Positions 43,554-52,747 of a stretch of 64,000 bases of DNA are shown here, one piece after another. Origin of the DNA: Aldehydirespirator sp028819505. GTDB lineage: Bacteria; Actinomycetota; Acidimicrobiia; Acidimicrobiales; Aldehydirespiratoraceae. The position numbers were made by a program, and so were the translations under genes. The notes beneath the pieces are model-generated. The model was not told the DNA's origin, did not search any database, and worked only from the letters and a program-made list of their open reading frames with translations. Where the stretch lies: assembly GCA_965207755.1 (NCBI GenBank), contig OZ242297.1, positions 3,720,001-3,784,000 on the forward strand, read 5' to 3'. Position 1 is the stretch's first letter; each line of letters starts with the position of its first letter.

Positions 43554-45740
43554 CTACCGGCGCGAGCGGGCCTTGACCTGCCGGCGACGGGCCCGCAGCA
43601 CCCGCTCGGTGTAGCCGCCGGGTTCGTCCCGGGCCGAGAACACGAGCTCGACCGCGGCCGCGAACGGGAGGCTGGAGTCGTAGTCGGGCGCCATGGGCTC
43701 GTAGTCGGCGTCGCCGCTGTTCTGCTGGTCGACCAGGTTGGCCATACGGCGCATGGTCTCGCGCACCGCCTCCGCGGACACGAGTCCGTGATGCAGCCAG
43801 TTGGCTATGTGCTGGCTGGAGATCCGGAGCGTGGCCAGATCCTCCATGAGGCCGATGTCGCCGATGTCGGGAACGGTCGAGCATCCGACTCCCTGGCCCA
43901 CCCAGCGGACCAGGTACCCGAGGATGCCCTGGATGTTGTTGTCGAGCTCGCGCTGCACCTCGTTCGGGCCCAGCTCCCGGCCCGCGGCCAGCACGGGAAT
44001 GTCGATCAGGCTGGCGAGGCGTGCGGGCGTGCGGTCGGCGAGGTCCCTCTGGCGGTCGGCCACGTCCACCAGGAAGTAGTGCATGGCGTGCAGGGTCGCC
44101 GCGGTGGGCGACGGCACCCAGGCGGTGCTGGCGCCCGCGATCGGATGCTGGACCTTGGCCTTGACCATGGCCGCCATCTCGCTGGGCATCGTCCACATGC
44201 CCTTGCCGATCTGGGCGCGTCCCTGCAGCCCGCATGCCAGGCCGGTGTCCACGTTGGAGTTCTCGTAGGCGCCGAGCCAGGCGGCCGACTTCATCTCGGC
44301 CTTGGGGATCACCGGTCCCGCCTCCATGTCGGTGTGGATCTCGTCGCCGGTGCGGTCCAGGAAGCCGGTGTTGATGAACACGACCCGGTCGCGGGCCCTC
44401 CAGATGCACTCCTTGAGGCCGAGCGACGTGCGGCGCTCCTCGTCCATGATCCCCATCTTCAGGGTGCGCTGCACCAGGCCCAGGGCGTCCTCCACCCGGC
44501 TGAACAGCTCGCAGGCCAGCGCGACCTCGTCGGGGCCGTGCATCTTGGGCTTGACGATGTAGACCGAACCGGAGGCCGAGTTGCGGATGGGCCGGCCGTC
44601 CACCCGTCCCATGCCCCGCAGGTCGCCGATCGCGCACAGAGCGGTCACCATGGCGTCGACCATGGTCTCGCACACCGGCTCGCCGGCGAGCGTCACCATG
44701 TCGGTGCTCAGATGGGGCCCCACGTTGCGGACCAGCATCAGTGAGCGTCCCGGCAGCCTCAGCGGCTCGCCGTCGGGGCCGGTGAAGCTGCGGTCGCCGT
44801 GCAGTTTCCGGCTCACGGACGTGCCGTCGCGCACGAAGGTCGTCTCCAGGGTGCCCCGCATCAGTCCGAGCCAGTTCCGGTAGACCGCCACCTTGTCGTC
44901 GGCGTCCACCGCCGACACGGAGTCCTCGAAGTCCATGATCGCGGTGAGGGCGGACTCGAGGCGGATGTCGAAGACGCCGGCGTGGTCCCGCCGTCCCACC
45001 GGGTGGCCGGCGTCGATGCGCAGCTCGCAGTGCAGGCCGTTCTTGCGCAGCAGGATCGATGCGGGGGCGTCCGCGGCGCCGGCGTGGCCGGCGAACTGCT
45101 CGGGGCGCAGCAGCGCGCTCACCGTGCCGTCGCCGCTGCGAACTCTCAACAAGCCGTCCTGCACCCGGTAGCCGGTCGCCCAGGCATGGCTGGCAGAGTC
45201 GAGGGTGAAGTGGGTGTCGAGGAACTCGCGTCCCGCGGCGATCACCCGGTCGCCTCTGACCGGGTTGTAGCCGTCGCCGCGGCTGCAGCCGTCCGCCTCG
45301 CTGAGCACGTCGGTCCCGTACAGGGCGTCGTAGAGGCTTCCCCAGCGGGCGTTGGCCGCGTTCAGCGCGTAGCGGGCGTTGTCGACGGGCACCACCAGCT
45401 GCGGTCCGGCCACCTCGGCGATCTCGGGATCGACATTGGCGGTCGTGGCCGTCACCGCGCCGTCCATGTACCGCAGGTAGCCGATGTCGCGCAGGAAATC
45501 GGCGTAGGCGTCGGCGTCGTGGCAGCGGCCGCCGGAGCGGGCCGCCCGGTGCCAGTCGTCGATCTGGGACTGAAGCTCGTCGCGCCGGGCCATCAGGGCA
45601 GCGTTGCGGGGCCCGAGGTCGGTCAGGATGGACTGGAGCGCCCCCCAGAACTCCTCGATCTGCACGCCGGTCCCCGGCAGGGCCTCGACCGCGATGAATT
45701 CGTAGAGGGGTGGAGCGATCTCGAGCGAGCCGGCGCGCAT
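43554..45740 (-). CDS. glcB: Malate synthase G
   Basis: A 728-aa enzyme, the usual length of the G isoform (about 720). It condenses glyoxylate with acetyl-CoA to malate in the cytoplasm. Seen: the N-terminal clasp with WGSLYDALYGTD (about 127-138), SLMLVRNVGPHL (about 330), RVVFINTGFLDRTGDEIHT (about 453-471), and GKGMWTMPSEMAAMVKAK followed by GASTAWVPSPTAATLHAMHY (about 514-551). It lies upstream of the DAO oxidase and downstream of the E1 gene on the same strand, which ties C2 metabolism to this catabolic island. The ATG start is 13 bp after a GAGG ribosome binding site. Confidence 0.93.
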   Translation of the reverse strand: MRAGSLEIAPPLYEFIAVEALPGTGVQIEEFWGALQSILTDLGPRNAALMARRDELQSQIDDWHRAARSGGRCHDADAYADFLRDIGYLRYMDGAVTATTANVDPEIAEVAGPQLVVPVDNARYALNAANARWGSLYDALYGTDVLSEADGCSRGDGYNPVRGDRVIAAGREFLDTHFTLDSASHAWATGYRVQDGLLRVRSGDGTVSALLRPEQFAGHAGAADAPASILLRKNGLHCELRIDAGHPVGRRDHAGVFDIRLESALTAIMDFEDSVSAVDADDKVAVYRNWLGLMRGTLETTFVRDGTSVSRKLHGDRSFTGPDGEPLRLPGRSLMLVRNVGPHLSTDMVTLAGEPVCETMVDAMVTALCAIGDLRGMGRVDGRPIRNSASGSVYIVKPKMHGPDEVALACELFSRVEDALGLVQRTLKMGIMDEERRTSLGLKECIWRARDRVVFINTGFLDRTGDEIHTDMEAGPVIPKAEMKSAAWLGAYENSNVDTGLACGLQGRAQIGKGMWTMPSEMAAMVKAKVQHPIAGASTAWVPSPTAATLHAMHYFLVDVADRQRDLADRTPARLASLIDIPVLAAGRELGPNEVQRELDNNIQGILGYLVRWVGQGVGCSTVPDIGDIGLMEDLATLRISSQHIANWLHHGLVSAEAVRETMRRMANLVDQQNSGDADYEPMAPDYDSSLPFAAAVELVFSARDEPGGYTERVLRARRRQVKARSRR

Positions 45741-45874
45741 GGGCGTGTTCCTCCCTCAGAGGGTGCGCGAGTAGGTGAACGAGCGTCGCGTCGCAGCGAT
45801 GCCACACCCGCTCTTGTTCGCTGCGCTCACGGGCCGCTCGGGCCACGGCCTCGCTTGGGTCCTCGCGAAGACTC
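45741..45874 (-). repeat. Dispersed 48-bp repeat, copy C
   Basis: The core at 45807-45854 is identical to copy A (30017-30064, other strand). It lies 3' of the E1 gene. Sequence similarity to copy B continues on both sides, including a GAGGCCGAGCGG-type stretch inside the 3' end of the E1 coding region. The GGCC-CGAGC-GGCC part could form a small hairpin. Nothing else is recognised in this gap except the ribosome binding site of glcB. Confidence 0.85.
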
Positions 45875-47941
45875 TCATGGATCGCTCCCGGTCCGCTCGG
45901 CCTCTGGGCCCTGCGACATTGTCAGGACGGCGTCGACCACGCCGTCGACGGAGGGAAGGTAGGCGTCCTCCAGAGGAGGGCTGAAGGGCACCGGTGAGTT
46001 TGCGGCAGTGATCCGCGCCACGGGGGCGCGAAGTCGGTCGAATACGGCTTCGGAGATGGCGGCGGCTAGTTCGGAGGCCACACTGCAGCGGGGTGGGCTC
46101 TCGTCGATGACGACCGCCCGCCCGGTCCGTCTCACCGAGGCCCCGACCGTGTCCATGTCCAGGGGCGAGAGCGTTCGCAAGTCGACGACCTCGGCCGACA
46201 CTTGGTGTTCGGCGGCCAGCCGCTCGGCCGCCTGGATGGCCAGCAGCACCCCGGCACCGGCGGCGATCAGGCTCACGTCGCCGCCGCGGCGCTCGATGGC
46301 CGCCCTCCCGACAGGCAGCTCGTAGTGGCCCTCGGGCAGCGGCCCACGTGTCCGGTACAGGCTCATGTGCTCCAGGAACACGACCGGGTCGTCGTCGGAG
46401 ACAGCCCGAAGGAGCAGCCCCTTGGCCGTGGCCGGAGTAGCCGGAGCCAACACCTTCAGTCCCGGGATGCTGGTGAAGATCTGCTGCAGGGTGTCGGAAT
46501 GCTGGCCCCCGGCCCGCAGCCCGGCGCCCACCGCCATGCGCAACACCACTGGAACGTCGGCTTGGCCGCCGAACATGTAGCGCATCTTGGCGGCCTGGTT
46601 GAAGACTTGGTCGAAGCAATAGGGAACGAAGCTTGCCCACATGATGTCGACCACGGGCCGGAGGCCGGCCATGGCCGCCCCTACGGCCGCGCCCACGAAG
46701 CCGGCCTCGGAGATGGGAGTGTCGCGGACCCGCTCGGAACCGAACTCCTCGATCAGGCCCTTCGTGACGCCGAACGTTCCGCCCATGGCGCCCTCCAGCG
46801 GCGCTCCGAGTCCGGCGCCGCCGGCGATGTCCTCCCCGAGGACGATGACGCTGGGGTCGGCCCTCATGGCCTCGGCCAACCCGTCGTGAACGGCTTGGAC
46901 GAATGAGCCCTCCTGTGTCGTTGCCGGCACGGCGACCGGCAGTTCCCGGTGGGGCCGGTCCTCGCTGAGGACGTAGCGCTCCACCTCGGCCGGATCGGGC
47001 CAGGGCGCGGCTCTGGCCGCGTCGTACGCTTCGTCGAGCTCAGCCTCGATTCCGGCCTTGCACGCCTCGACGTCGAGGTCGGTGGCGTCGACGAGACGAG
47101 CTACGGGATCGAGGCTCCGAGCCGTGCGGCGCTGCTCGCGGGACCGGTACTGCTCGGGATCGCCCACATAGTGGCCGCGCATCCTGGTGATCTTGGCTTC
47201 GAGCAGGGTTGGCCCCTCGCCCCGCCGGGCCCGATCGATGGCATGGCCGGCCTGGGTGAGCACGTCCAGGTAGTCGGACCCGTCGACCACCACCCCGGCC
47301 ATGTTGTAGGCCTGGGCCCTGACCGCTACGTCGGCGACGCTGGTGGCGTAGGCCGCCGGTGTCGACTCGGCCCAGCCGTTGTTCTCGCACACGAACACCA
47401 CAGGCAGGCGCCAGATGGACGCCAGGTTGAGCGACTCGTGGAAGATGCCCTGGTTGGAGGCCCCGTCGCCGAAGAACGAGACGGCCACGCGACCGTCGCC
47501 GAGCACGCGGGCCGCGAGCGCCGCCCCCACGGCCAGCGAGATGCCGCCCCCCACGATGGCATTGGCACCGAGAACGCCCTTGCCGAAGTCGGCGATGTGC
47601 ATCGATCCGCCCCGACCCCTGCACAGGCCGGTCTCCCGCCCGTAGAGCTCGGCCACCATCGCTGCGAGGTCGCAGCCCTTGGCGATGCAGTGGCCGTGGC
47701 CTCGGTGGGTGCTGGTGATGATGTCGTCGTCGGTCAGATGAGCGCACACGCCGGCGGCGACGGGCTCGGCGCCGTGATAGGTGTGGACGAACCCGGGCAT
47801 GTCGCCCTTGGCGAACTCTCTCAGGAGACGATCCTCGAACCCGCGGATGCGAAGCATCATTCGCAGCCCGCCCTCGAGCATCTCGGCGGATCCCGGAGGT
47901 GCCGCGGGCTCCGTTCCCGATCGGCTGGGAGACTGTGTCAC
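45875..47941 (-). CDS. Fused alpha-beta E1 of a 2-oxoacid/acetoin dehydrogenase
   Basis: A 688-aa protein joining both E1 subunits. Residues about 15-330 are E1-alpha with the ThDP motif GDGASNQGIFHESLNLA ... ENNGW and RMRGHYVGDPEQYR. Residues about 340-680 are E1-beta with VIVLGEDIAGGAG, ISEAGFVGAAVGAAMAGLRPVVDIM, and a closing transketolase C-domain (VVDLRTLSPLDMD). It decarboxylates a 2-oxo acid or cleaves acetoin and passes the acyl group to lipoate. GTG 47941 overlaps the stop of the lipoyl-domain gene by 4 bp, so they are coupled. No E2 catalytic core or E3 gene is in the window. The C-terminus EAERTGSDP lies inside the extended repeat. Confidence 0.87.
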   Translation of the reverse strand: MTQSPSRSGTEPAAPPGSAEMLEGGLRMMLRIRGFEDRLLREFAKGDMPGFVHTYHGAEPVAAGVCAHLTDDDIITSTHRGHGHCIAKGCDLAAMVAELYGRETGLCRGRGGSMHIADFGKGVLGANAIVGGGISLAVGAALAARVLGDGRVAVSFFGDGASNQGIFHESLNLASIWRLPVVFVCENNGWAESTPAAYATSVADVAVRAQAYNMAGVVVDGSDYLDVLTQAGHAIDRARRGEGPTLLEAKITRMRGHYVGDPEQYRSREQRRTARSLDPVARLVDATDLDVEACKAGIEAELDEAYDAARAAPWPDPAEVERYVLSEDRPHRELPVAVPATTQEGSFVQAVHDGLAEAMRADPSVIVLGEDIAGGAGLGAPLEGAMGGTFGVTKGLIEEFGSERVRDTPISEAGFVGAAVGAAMAGLRPVVDIMWASFVPYCFDQVFNQAAKMRYMFGGQADVPVVLRMAVGAGLRAGGQHSDTLQQIFTSIPGLKVLAPATPATAKGLLLRAVSDDDPVVFLEHMSLYRTRGPLPEGHYELPVGRAAIERRGGDVSLIAAGAGVLLAIQAAERLAAEHQVSAEVVDLRTLSPLDMDTVGASVRRTGRAVVIDESPPRCSVASELAAAISEAVFDRLRAPVARITAANSPVPFSPPLEDAYLPSVDGVVDAVLTMSQGPEAERTGSDP

Positions 47942-48177
47942 GGCTTCTCGACGATGGCACCGATGCGGGTGCCGACCGGAGCCTCGAGGCCCGGCTCCGC
48001 TTCTTGGTGGACCCGGCCGGAGAACTCGGCCTCGATCTCCATCTCGACCTTGTCGCTCTCCATCACGAACAGCGGGTCGCCCGCAACGACCTCGCCTCCG
48101 TCGGATACGAGCCACTCGGTCAACGTCACGCTGCCCTCGTACATCCCCGTCTTGGGCATGATGACCTCATGGGTCAT
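47938..48177 (-). CDS. Stand-alone lipoyl (biotinyl) domain protein
   Basis: A 79-aa single lipoyl/biotinyl domain. The lipoylation lysine is in the beta-turn MESDKVEMEIEAE (Lys43), flanked by the expected hydrophobic strands, and the N-terminus MTHEVIMPKTGMYEGSV matches E2 lipoyl domains (MPK-G---EG). It lacks peripheral-subunit-binding and acyltransferase domains, so it would serve as a mobile carrier for the E1 fused protein, with E2/E3 supplied elsewhere. The ATG overlaps the GntR stop and the TGA overlaps the E1 GTG, giving a coupled three-gene unit. Confidence 0.85.
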   Translation of the reverse strand: MTHEVIMPKTGMYEGSVTLTEWLVSDGGEVVAGDPLFVMESDKVEMEIEAEFSGRVHQEAEPGLEAPVGTRIGAIVEKP

Positions 48178-48878
48178 CGGGCAGGACCCGGGCTGTCGGA
48201 ATGGGATGCGCCGTACAGGATGTGGATCGTGTCGGTCGTCAGATGAAGGTGCTGGCTCAACACGTCGGCCAGCTCCTCGCCCCGGCGCTCTTCGCACAAC
48301 TCGACCATCAGCCGGTGCTGCGTGTCGGCGACGGGCAGGGCAGCCCCCCGCGTGAGCCTCAGGTATCTCTCGGTCACCCCCCAGAGCCGCTCGAGAGTCC
48401 GTTCGATGGTCGGCGTGAGGCTGGGGGCGAGCAGGACCCGGTGGAACCGTTGATGGGCGGCGATATAGCCGCCGTCCATGGCTCCGGGGGTGTCGACGGA
48501 GCTCTCCAGTTCTGTCAGGGCCGCGTGCAGGACGCCAATGTGCGAGTCGGGCATGCTCGAAGCGGCGCGCCGCGCCACCGGCGGTTCGATCAGGCGGCGC
48601 AGGTCGTACACGTCCTCGAGTTCGCGCATCGAGATCTTGGTCGCCACTGCTCCGACGTTGGGCATCGTCTCCACCAGCCCCTCGGCCTGGAGCATGCGGA
48701 TGCCCTCCCGGATGGGGATGTGGGAGACCTGGAGGCGTCGTTCCAGATCGCGGACGTTGATGCGCTCGCCGGGGCTGATCGTCCCGTCCAGTATCAGTCC
48801 CCGTACCTCGCTCGCGACGATGTCTGGCACCGAAGCGGCCGCCTTCTTGGAATCCCTGCTGCCGACAATGCTCACCAC
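48174..48878 (-). CDS. GntR-family regulator (FCD/FadR subgroup)
   Basis: A 234-aa transcription factor. Residues about 15-80 form the GntR winged helix (VRGLILDGTISPGERINVRDLERRLQVSHIPIREGIRML). Residues about 90-215 form the all-helical FCD effector domain with metal ligands suggested by HQRFHRVLL, HRLMVELCEERRGEEL and the C-terminal HLHLTTDTI. It is encoded at the head of the lipoyl-E1 unit, so it probably controls this operon and perhaps the ABC importer behind it; the two TATA(C/G)TATA sites at 51974 and 55935 are candidate operators. GTG 48878 or the next GTG codon is the start. Confidence 0.9.
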   Translation of the reverse strand: MVSIVGSRDSKKAAASVPDIVASEVRGLILDGTISPGERINVRDLERRLQVSHIPIREGIRMLQAEGLVETMPNVGAVATKISMRELEDVYDLRRLIEPPVARRAASSMPDSHIGVLHAALTELESSVDTPGAMDGGYIAAHQRFHRVLLAPSLTPTIERTLERLWGVTERYLRLTRGAALPVADTQHRLMVELCEERRGEELADVLSQHLHLTTDTIHILYGASHSDSPGPAR

Positions 48879-48924
48879 ATCTCACCCGCCTTGGAGGGGA
48901 GTCGCGGGCGTGAATGCTGCCGTG

Positions 48925-49971
48925 TCATTCCTCTCCTCCGGTTGCTCGGCGCACGAAGTGTCTGCTGGTGGCGTCCAAGGCGGCCGCGGCCACCAGGGCG
49001 AGCCCGGCGCTCACGCGGACCCAGAAGGGCTTGGCTCCGAGAAGCAGCAGCCCGTCGTTGAGCACGCCGATGAACAATACCCCGGCGGCCACACCGAGGA
49101 GGTTGCCCTTTCCCCCTCCGAAGGCCACCCCTCCCAGCAGGATGGCGCTCAGCACCTCGATCTCGATCCCTTCGCCGAGGGTTGGGGGAGCCGAGTTGAG
49201 CCGCGAAACGAGCACGATGGCCCCTATGCCGGCACCGACGCTGCTGGCGACGTAGAGCAGGAGGGGTAGCCGCCAGGGATTGATGCCGGCCCGGCGGGCG
49301 GCCTCCGCGTTCACGCCCAGAGCCACCATGTGCCGGCCCCACACCGTCTTGGTGTGGAACAGCGCGCCGATGATGAAGACGGCCCCGGCGATGATCACCG
49401 GGTTCGGGATCCCGACGCCGGGGAGGAGACCCTGGCCGATCTCGGCGAATCTGCCGGTCCAGCCGCTGGCCAGATCCCCGTCGTTCACCACGTAGGTCAG
49501 CCCGCGCACCGCGGTGTAGAAGCCCAGGGTGACGATGATCGGGGCGAACCGGCCCCGTGTCGCCAGGGTGCCCTGGCAGAGGCCGACGCCGGCCGCCACT
49601 ATGATCGTGAGTGTGCAGGCCGTGACGGGGTGCGTTCCGGCCTCGAGCTGCTTCCCCAGCACGACGGCGCTCAAGCCGAGAGTGGACCCGACCGCGAAGT
49701 CGATGTAGCCCGACATCAACAGCAGGGCGGTGGGCACCGCCATGATCCCGACCACGGCCACCTGCAGGAAGATGAGCCGGATGTTGGACGTGGTCATGAA
49801 TTTCTCGGACTGCGACCAGAAGAACAACACCTCCAAGACCAGCGCGATGACGATGCCGTTCCTGAGGAACCCGGCCCGGATGCGCGCCAACTGGGACTCG
49901 GGGTCTATTCCGACCGTGCTCGCCGCCGCGGCGGGGCGCGATCCAGAAGAGGAGTCTCCGGGTGTGTTCAT
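48925..49971 (-). CDS. Sugar-type ABC importer permease (RbsC-like)
   Basis: A 348-aa permease of the RbsC/BPD_transp_2 family with about 9-10 hydrophobic segments. Family features: LLLMSGYIDFAVGSTLGLSAVV, in which the Asp-x-Ser/Ala-xGS pattern is typical, and the ATPase-contact loop GVNAEAARRAGINPWRLPLLLYV. It forms the membrane channel with the SBP at 50021-51028 and the ATPase at 52001-52747. Charged residues at both ends are cytoplasmic. The gene lies 49 bp after the SBP on the - strand. Confidence 0.9.
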   Translation of the reverse strand: MNTPGDSSSGSRPAAAASTVGIDPESQLARIRAGFLRNGIVIALVLEVLFFWSQSEKFMTTSNIRLIFLQVAVVGIMAVPTALLLMSGYIDFAVGSTLGLSAVVLGKQLEAGTHPVTACTLTIIVAAGVGLCQGTLATRGRFAPIIVTLGFYTAVRGLTYVVNDGDLASGWTGRFAEIGQGLLPGVGIPNPVIIAGAVFIIGALFHTKTVWGRHMVALGVNAEAARRAGINPWRLPLLLYVASSVGAGIGAIVLVSRLNSAPPTLGEGIEIEVLSAILLGGVAFGGGKGNLLGVAAGVLFIGVLNDGLLLLGAKPFWVRVSAGLALVAAAALDATSRHFVRRATGGEE

Positions 49972-50020
49972 GCTGGCTGGGATCGTCTCCGGTTGGAGCG
50001 GCCCATTTTCTTGGCGAGGA

Positions 50021-51028
50021 TCAGCCGCCTGTGAATTCCTGGTAGGCGTCGAGGATCTCCTGAGCCCGGGCCGCGTCGTTCGGAGTGATCAACTCGTACG
50101 GCAGCTCCAGGTTCTCGGTGGTGTTGCCCTCGAGCAGGTCGATGGGAAGGTCGGCGACCGCCCGTCCCAGGTCATCGAGAACCAGTGCACCGCTCGCCCG
50201 GTAGATGCCGCCTTCGCCGCCGCCGGCAGCCAGCAGTTCGAGGGCCTCGTTCTGGCCGTCCATTCCGGCCACGAAGAACTCGCTGGCGTCGCGACCGGTC
50301 CTCATCTGGGCCAGGACAGCCTGGTAGGCGCCCAGGGCGCCGGCATCGTTGATGCCGATGATCATGGCGATGTTGGGGTTGGACTGGAAGAAGGTCTCGG
50401 TTGCCTCCAGGCCGGCGTCCTCTGCCACGACCGCGGCTTCGAGCGGGGCGACTCCGGTGGCGTTGACGATGATCTCCCTGATCGGATCGGTGCGCTGCGT
50501 GCAGGCCGATCCGCACTGGTCGAAGGTGAACAGGACCCAGGAGAAGTCGTTGCGATCCCCGGTGAAGTCCTCGTCCAGCCACCTGAGGGCCTCGTTGGCC
50601 ACCTTCTCGGCGCCGGCCACATTCTGGTAGACGACGGCCGCGTCGCCGTTGGGAACCTCGGTCGAGTAGCCGACGAAGACGATGCCCGCCTCCTTGGCCT
50701 TGTCGATCGTCGGCTGGAGCGGCTCGATTCCGCACAGTGGCAGGGCCACGATGGCGTCCACCTGCTGGACGATGAAGTTCTCTATGTCCTGGACCTGCTG
50801 CTCGCAGTCGCCGTTGGCTGCGCCCTCGATGAACTCGTAGCCCCGGGACTCGGCCTGGATCCGGGCCGGGCCGGCCACGATGGGATAGATGCCGGCCGTC
50901 TCGTTGCCGTAGCTGAAGGCGACCGTCCCCGCGGACGAGTCGCCGTCGCCGCTGTCGCCGCTGCACGCGGCCGCGATCAGAGCGAGCGCCAGCAGCGCCG
51001 CGAAGAGACGAACAGTGTTCTTGAACAT
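50021..51028 (-). CDS. Sugar-type ABC importer binding lipoprotein
   Basis: A 335-aa RbsB-type periplasmic-binding protein with a lipoprotein signal (LIAAACS, Cys22). The fold is clear from ANGDCEQQVQDIENFIVQQVDAIVALPLCGI and NIAMIIGINDAGALGAYQAVLA. The four cysteines around AANGDC, PLCG, DQCGSAC could form two disulfides. The ligand is unknown; neighbours suggest a compound with amide or cyclic-amide bonds rather than a plain sugar. ATG 51028 follows an AGGGGGAT ribosome binding site; a start nine codons upstream is less likely. Confidence 0.88.
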   Translation of the reverse strand: MFKNTVRLFAALLALALIAAACSGDSGDGDSSAGTVAFSYGNETAGIYPIVAGPARIQAESRGYEFIEGAANGDCEQQVQDIENFIVQQVDAIVALPLCGIEPLQPTIDKAKEAGIVFVGYSTEVPNGDAAVVYQNVAGAEKVANEALRWLDEDFTGDRNDFSWVLFTFDQCGSACTQRTDPIREIIVNATGVAPLEAAVVAEDAGLEATETFFQSNPNIAMIIGINDAGALGAYQAVLAQMRTGRDASEFFVAGMDGQNEALELLAAGGGEGGIYRASGALVLDDLGRAVADLPIDLLEGNTTENLELPYELITPNDAARAQEILDAYQEFTGG

Positions 51029-51076
51029 GGGATCCCCCTGTGTTGTGTTGGTCACCGGATGGTGTTGATGTGTCGA

Positions 51077-51925
51077 TCAGGCTGGCACGAGGGCGGGCAT
51101 CGACCGGTAGTAGTCGGTGTAGGAGACGATCTCGGTGTCTCTGGCTCGCGCGTAGGAGAGAAGGGAGCGGACCCACTGCGTGCCTGCCTCGTCGTAACGG
51201 AGCATGGCCCAGTCGTGGAAGCAGGCGCCGTAGGTGAGGTCATCGGCGACGATCTCGTCGATGGCGCCCTGCAGCACCTGGCCGAACTCCCGGCCCTTGT
51301 CGATGCCGTTGGCCTCGAACCAGATGCCGTCGAGCCAGTGCTGGAACGGGATCTCGAGGATTTCGGGATGTCCCTGCTCGGCGTACCAGAACGGCTGTGT
51401 CGAGATCGGGGTGGGGTTCTCTCCGTTGGCGCCGCGTCCCCACGAGCTGATGTACCGGATGCCGCACCGGGCGACGATGTCGAGCAGCTCGGGGCGGTCG
51501 CTCAACCCCAGGTAGTGGCCGTGGGGCGTGCGCAGCCCGATGCACTCGATCCCGAGGTGCTTGTCGATGGCGGCCGATGTCGTCATCAGTTCTGTCTCGA
51601 GCGCCTCCTCGGGCGAGGCCAGGAATACGCCCCCGTTCCAGTAGTCGGGCTTGAAGAGGGCGTGGCTGTAGGTGTGCTGCTGGATGTCGATCAGCGGATG
51701 GCGGACCAGCTCCTGGAACAGCGCGACGTGGTGCACGAGCGTCCGGCCGCACACGAACAGCGTGGCCGGCGCGTCGAACTCCTCGTGGTTCCGGAGGATC
51801 ACCTCCAGGCCCTGGGGTGTGGAATCCGGCTCGGTCGCCTGGACCATCCCGTGGTCGCCGATCCGGGCGAGGCCCTCTCCTATGGCGAACGACTCGACGT
51901 CGTAACCGACCAGCAACTGCGCCAT
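51077..51925 (-). CDS. NodB-fold (polysaccharide deacetylase-like) hydrolase
   Basis: A 282-aa NodB-homology enzyme without a signal peptide, so cytoplasmic. The metal-binding set is Asp9 (VGYDVES) and His84/His88 (HTYSH), with the C-terminal catalytic-type loops LRTPHGHYLG and GACFHDW. Cytoplasmic members of this fold include PuuE-type allantoinases, which open cyclic amides, so the label deacetylase may be wrong. It is embedded between the binding protein and ATPase genes of the ABC importer, and so probably acts on the imported compound or an intermediate. Confidence 0.82.
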   Translation of the reverse strand: MAQLLVGYDVESFAIGEGLARIGDHGMVQATEPDSTPQGLEVILRNHEEFDAPATLFVCGRTLVHHVALFQELVRHPLIDIQQHTYSHALFKPDYWNGGVFLASPEEALETELMTTSAAIDKHLGIECIGLRTPHGHYLGLSDRPELLDIVARCGIRYISSWGRGANGENPTPISTQPFWYAEQGHPEILEIPFQHWLDGIWFEANGIDKGREFGQVLQGAIDEIVADDLTYGACFHDWAMLRYDEAGTQWVRSLLSYARARDTEIVSYTDYYRSMPALVPA

Positions 51926-51973
51926 TGGATCCCCTTCCTCCAGACGCGAAAGATCTGCGCTCCCTGACCAGAA

Positions 51974-51982
51974 TATACTATA
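51974..51982. promoter_or_regulatory. Palindrome TATACTATA upstream of NodB-fold/ABC operon
   Basis: A 9-bp odd palindrome, 49 bp upstream of the 51925 start, in very GC-rich surroundings. It is the reverse complement of the site at 55935-55943; 11 bp (CTATAGTATAT) are shared. It could be a -10 element (TATAGT), a regulator's operator, or both. Confidence 0.5.
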
Positions 51983-52000
51983 GGCAGCCGGCCACGGGCG

Positions 52001-52747
52001 CTAGGCCGCCGTTCCCGTGGTGATCAGCTGAACGAGATCCCTGGTGGTCACGTCGGCCAGTTCGATGTCGGCCACGGCGGCGCCGTGCCGCAGCACCACG
52101 ACGCGAGAGCAGGCGTCGAGCACCTCCTGCATGTTGTGGCTGATCAACATGACGGCGAGTCCCCGGTCCCGCAGCGTCTTGATGAGTTCCAGCACGAGGC
52201 GGGACTGCTCGACGCCCAGCGCGGCGGCCGGCTCGTCCATCAGCACGATCTGGCGGCCCCAGGCCACGGAGCGGCCGACGGCCACCGCCTGGCGCTGCCC
52301 GCCCGAGAGCTTCTGGATCGGGTGGCGGACCGACGGGATGTTGATGTGCAGGCCCTCGAGGATCTCCTTCGCCTCGCGGTGCATACGGCGCTTGTCCATC
52401 CAGCCCGCGAGCCGCGGCCGGTGGCGGATCTCCCGGTTCAGGAAGATGTTGCCGGTGACGTCGAGCGTGTCGATGAGCGCGAGATCCTGATGGACGGTCT
52501 CGATGCCTCGCTCATGGGCATCGCGCGGCGATGCCAGCTCGACCTTCTCGCCATGGATGAGGATCTCGCCGGCGTCGGGCTTGATGATCCCGGCCACGCA
52601 TTTGACGAGGGTCGACTTGCCTGCGCCGTTGTCGCCGATCAGTCCCAGCACCTCGCCGGCGTGCACGCCGAGGCTGACCTGGCGCAGGGCCTCGACCGCG
52701 CCGAAGGACTTGTCGATGCGCCGGACTTCGAGGACGGGGTCAGTCAT
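52001..52747 (-). CDS. Sugar-type ABC importer ATPase (single domain)
   Basis: A 248-aa ABC ATPase with Walker A GDNGAGKSTL (about 40-49), Q-loop TVHQDLAL (about 86-93), signature LSGGQRQ (about 144-150), Walker B IVLMDEPAAALG (about 164-175) and the H-loop LISHN (about 196-200). RbsA-type ATPases are normally two fused domains of about 500 aa; this is a single-domain version like FrcA and would act as a homodimer. ATG 52747 was preferred to a longer frame through the 48-bp repeat. It serves the permease and SBP downstream. Confidence 0.9.
   Translation of the reverse strand: MTDPVLEVRRIDKSFGAVEALRQVSLGVHAGEVLGLIGDNGAGKSTLVKCVAGIIKPDAGEILIHGEKVELASPRDAHERGIETVHQDLALIDTLDVTGNIFLNREIRHRPRLAGWMDKRRMHREAKEILEGLHINIPSVRHPIQKLSGGQRQAVAVGRSVAWGRQIVLMDEPAAALGVEQSRLVLELIKTLRDRGLAVMLISHNMQEVLDACSRVVVLRHGAAVADIELADVTTRDLVQLITTGTAA

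Noticed and set aside
43066..45846. 926-codon open frame on the - strand in another frame of glcB
   Set aside because: Arg/Gly/Pro-rich out-of-frame translation of malate synthase G.
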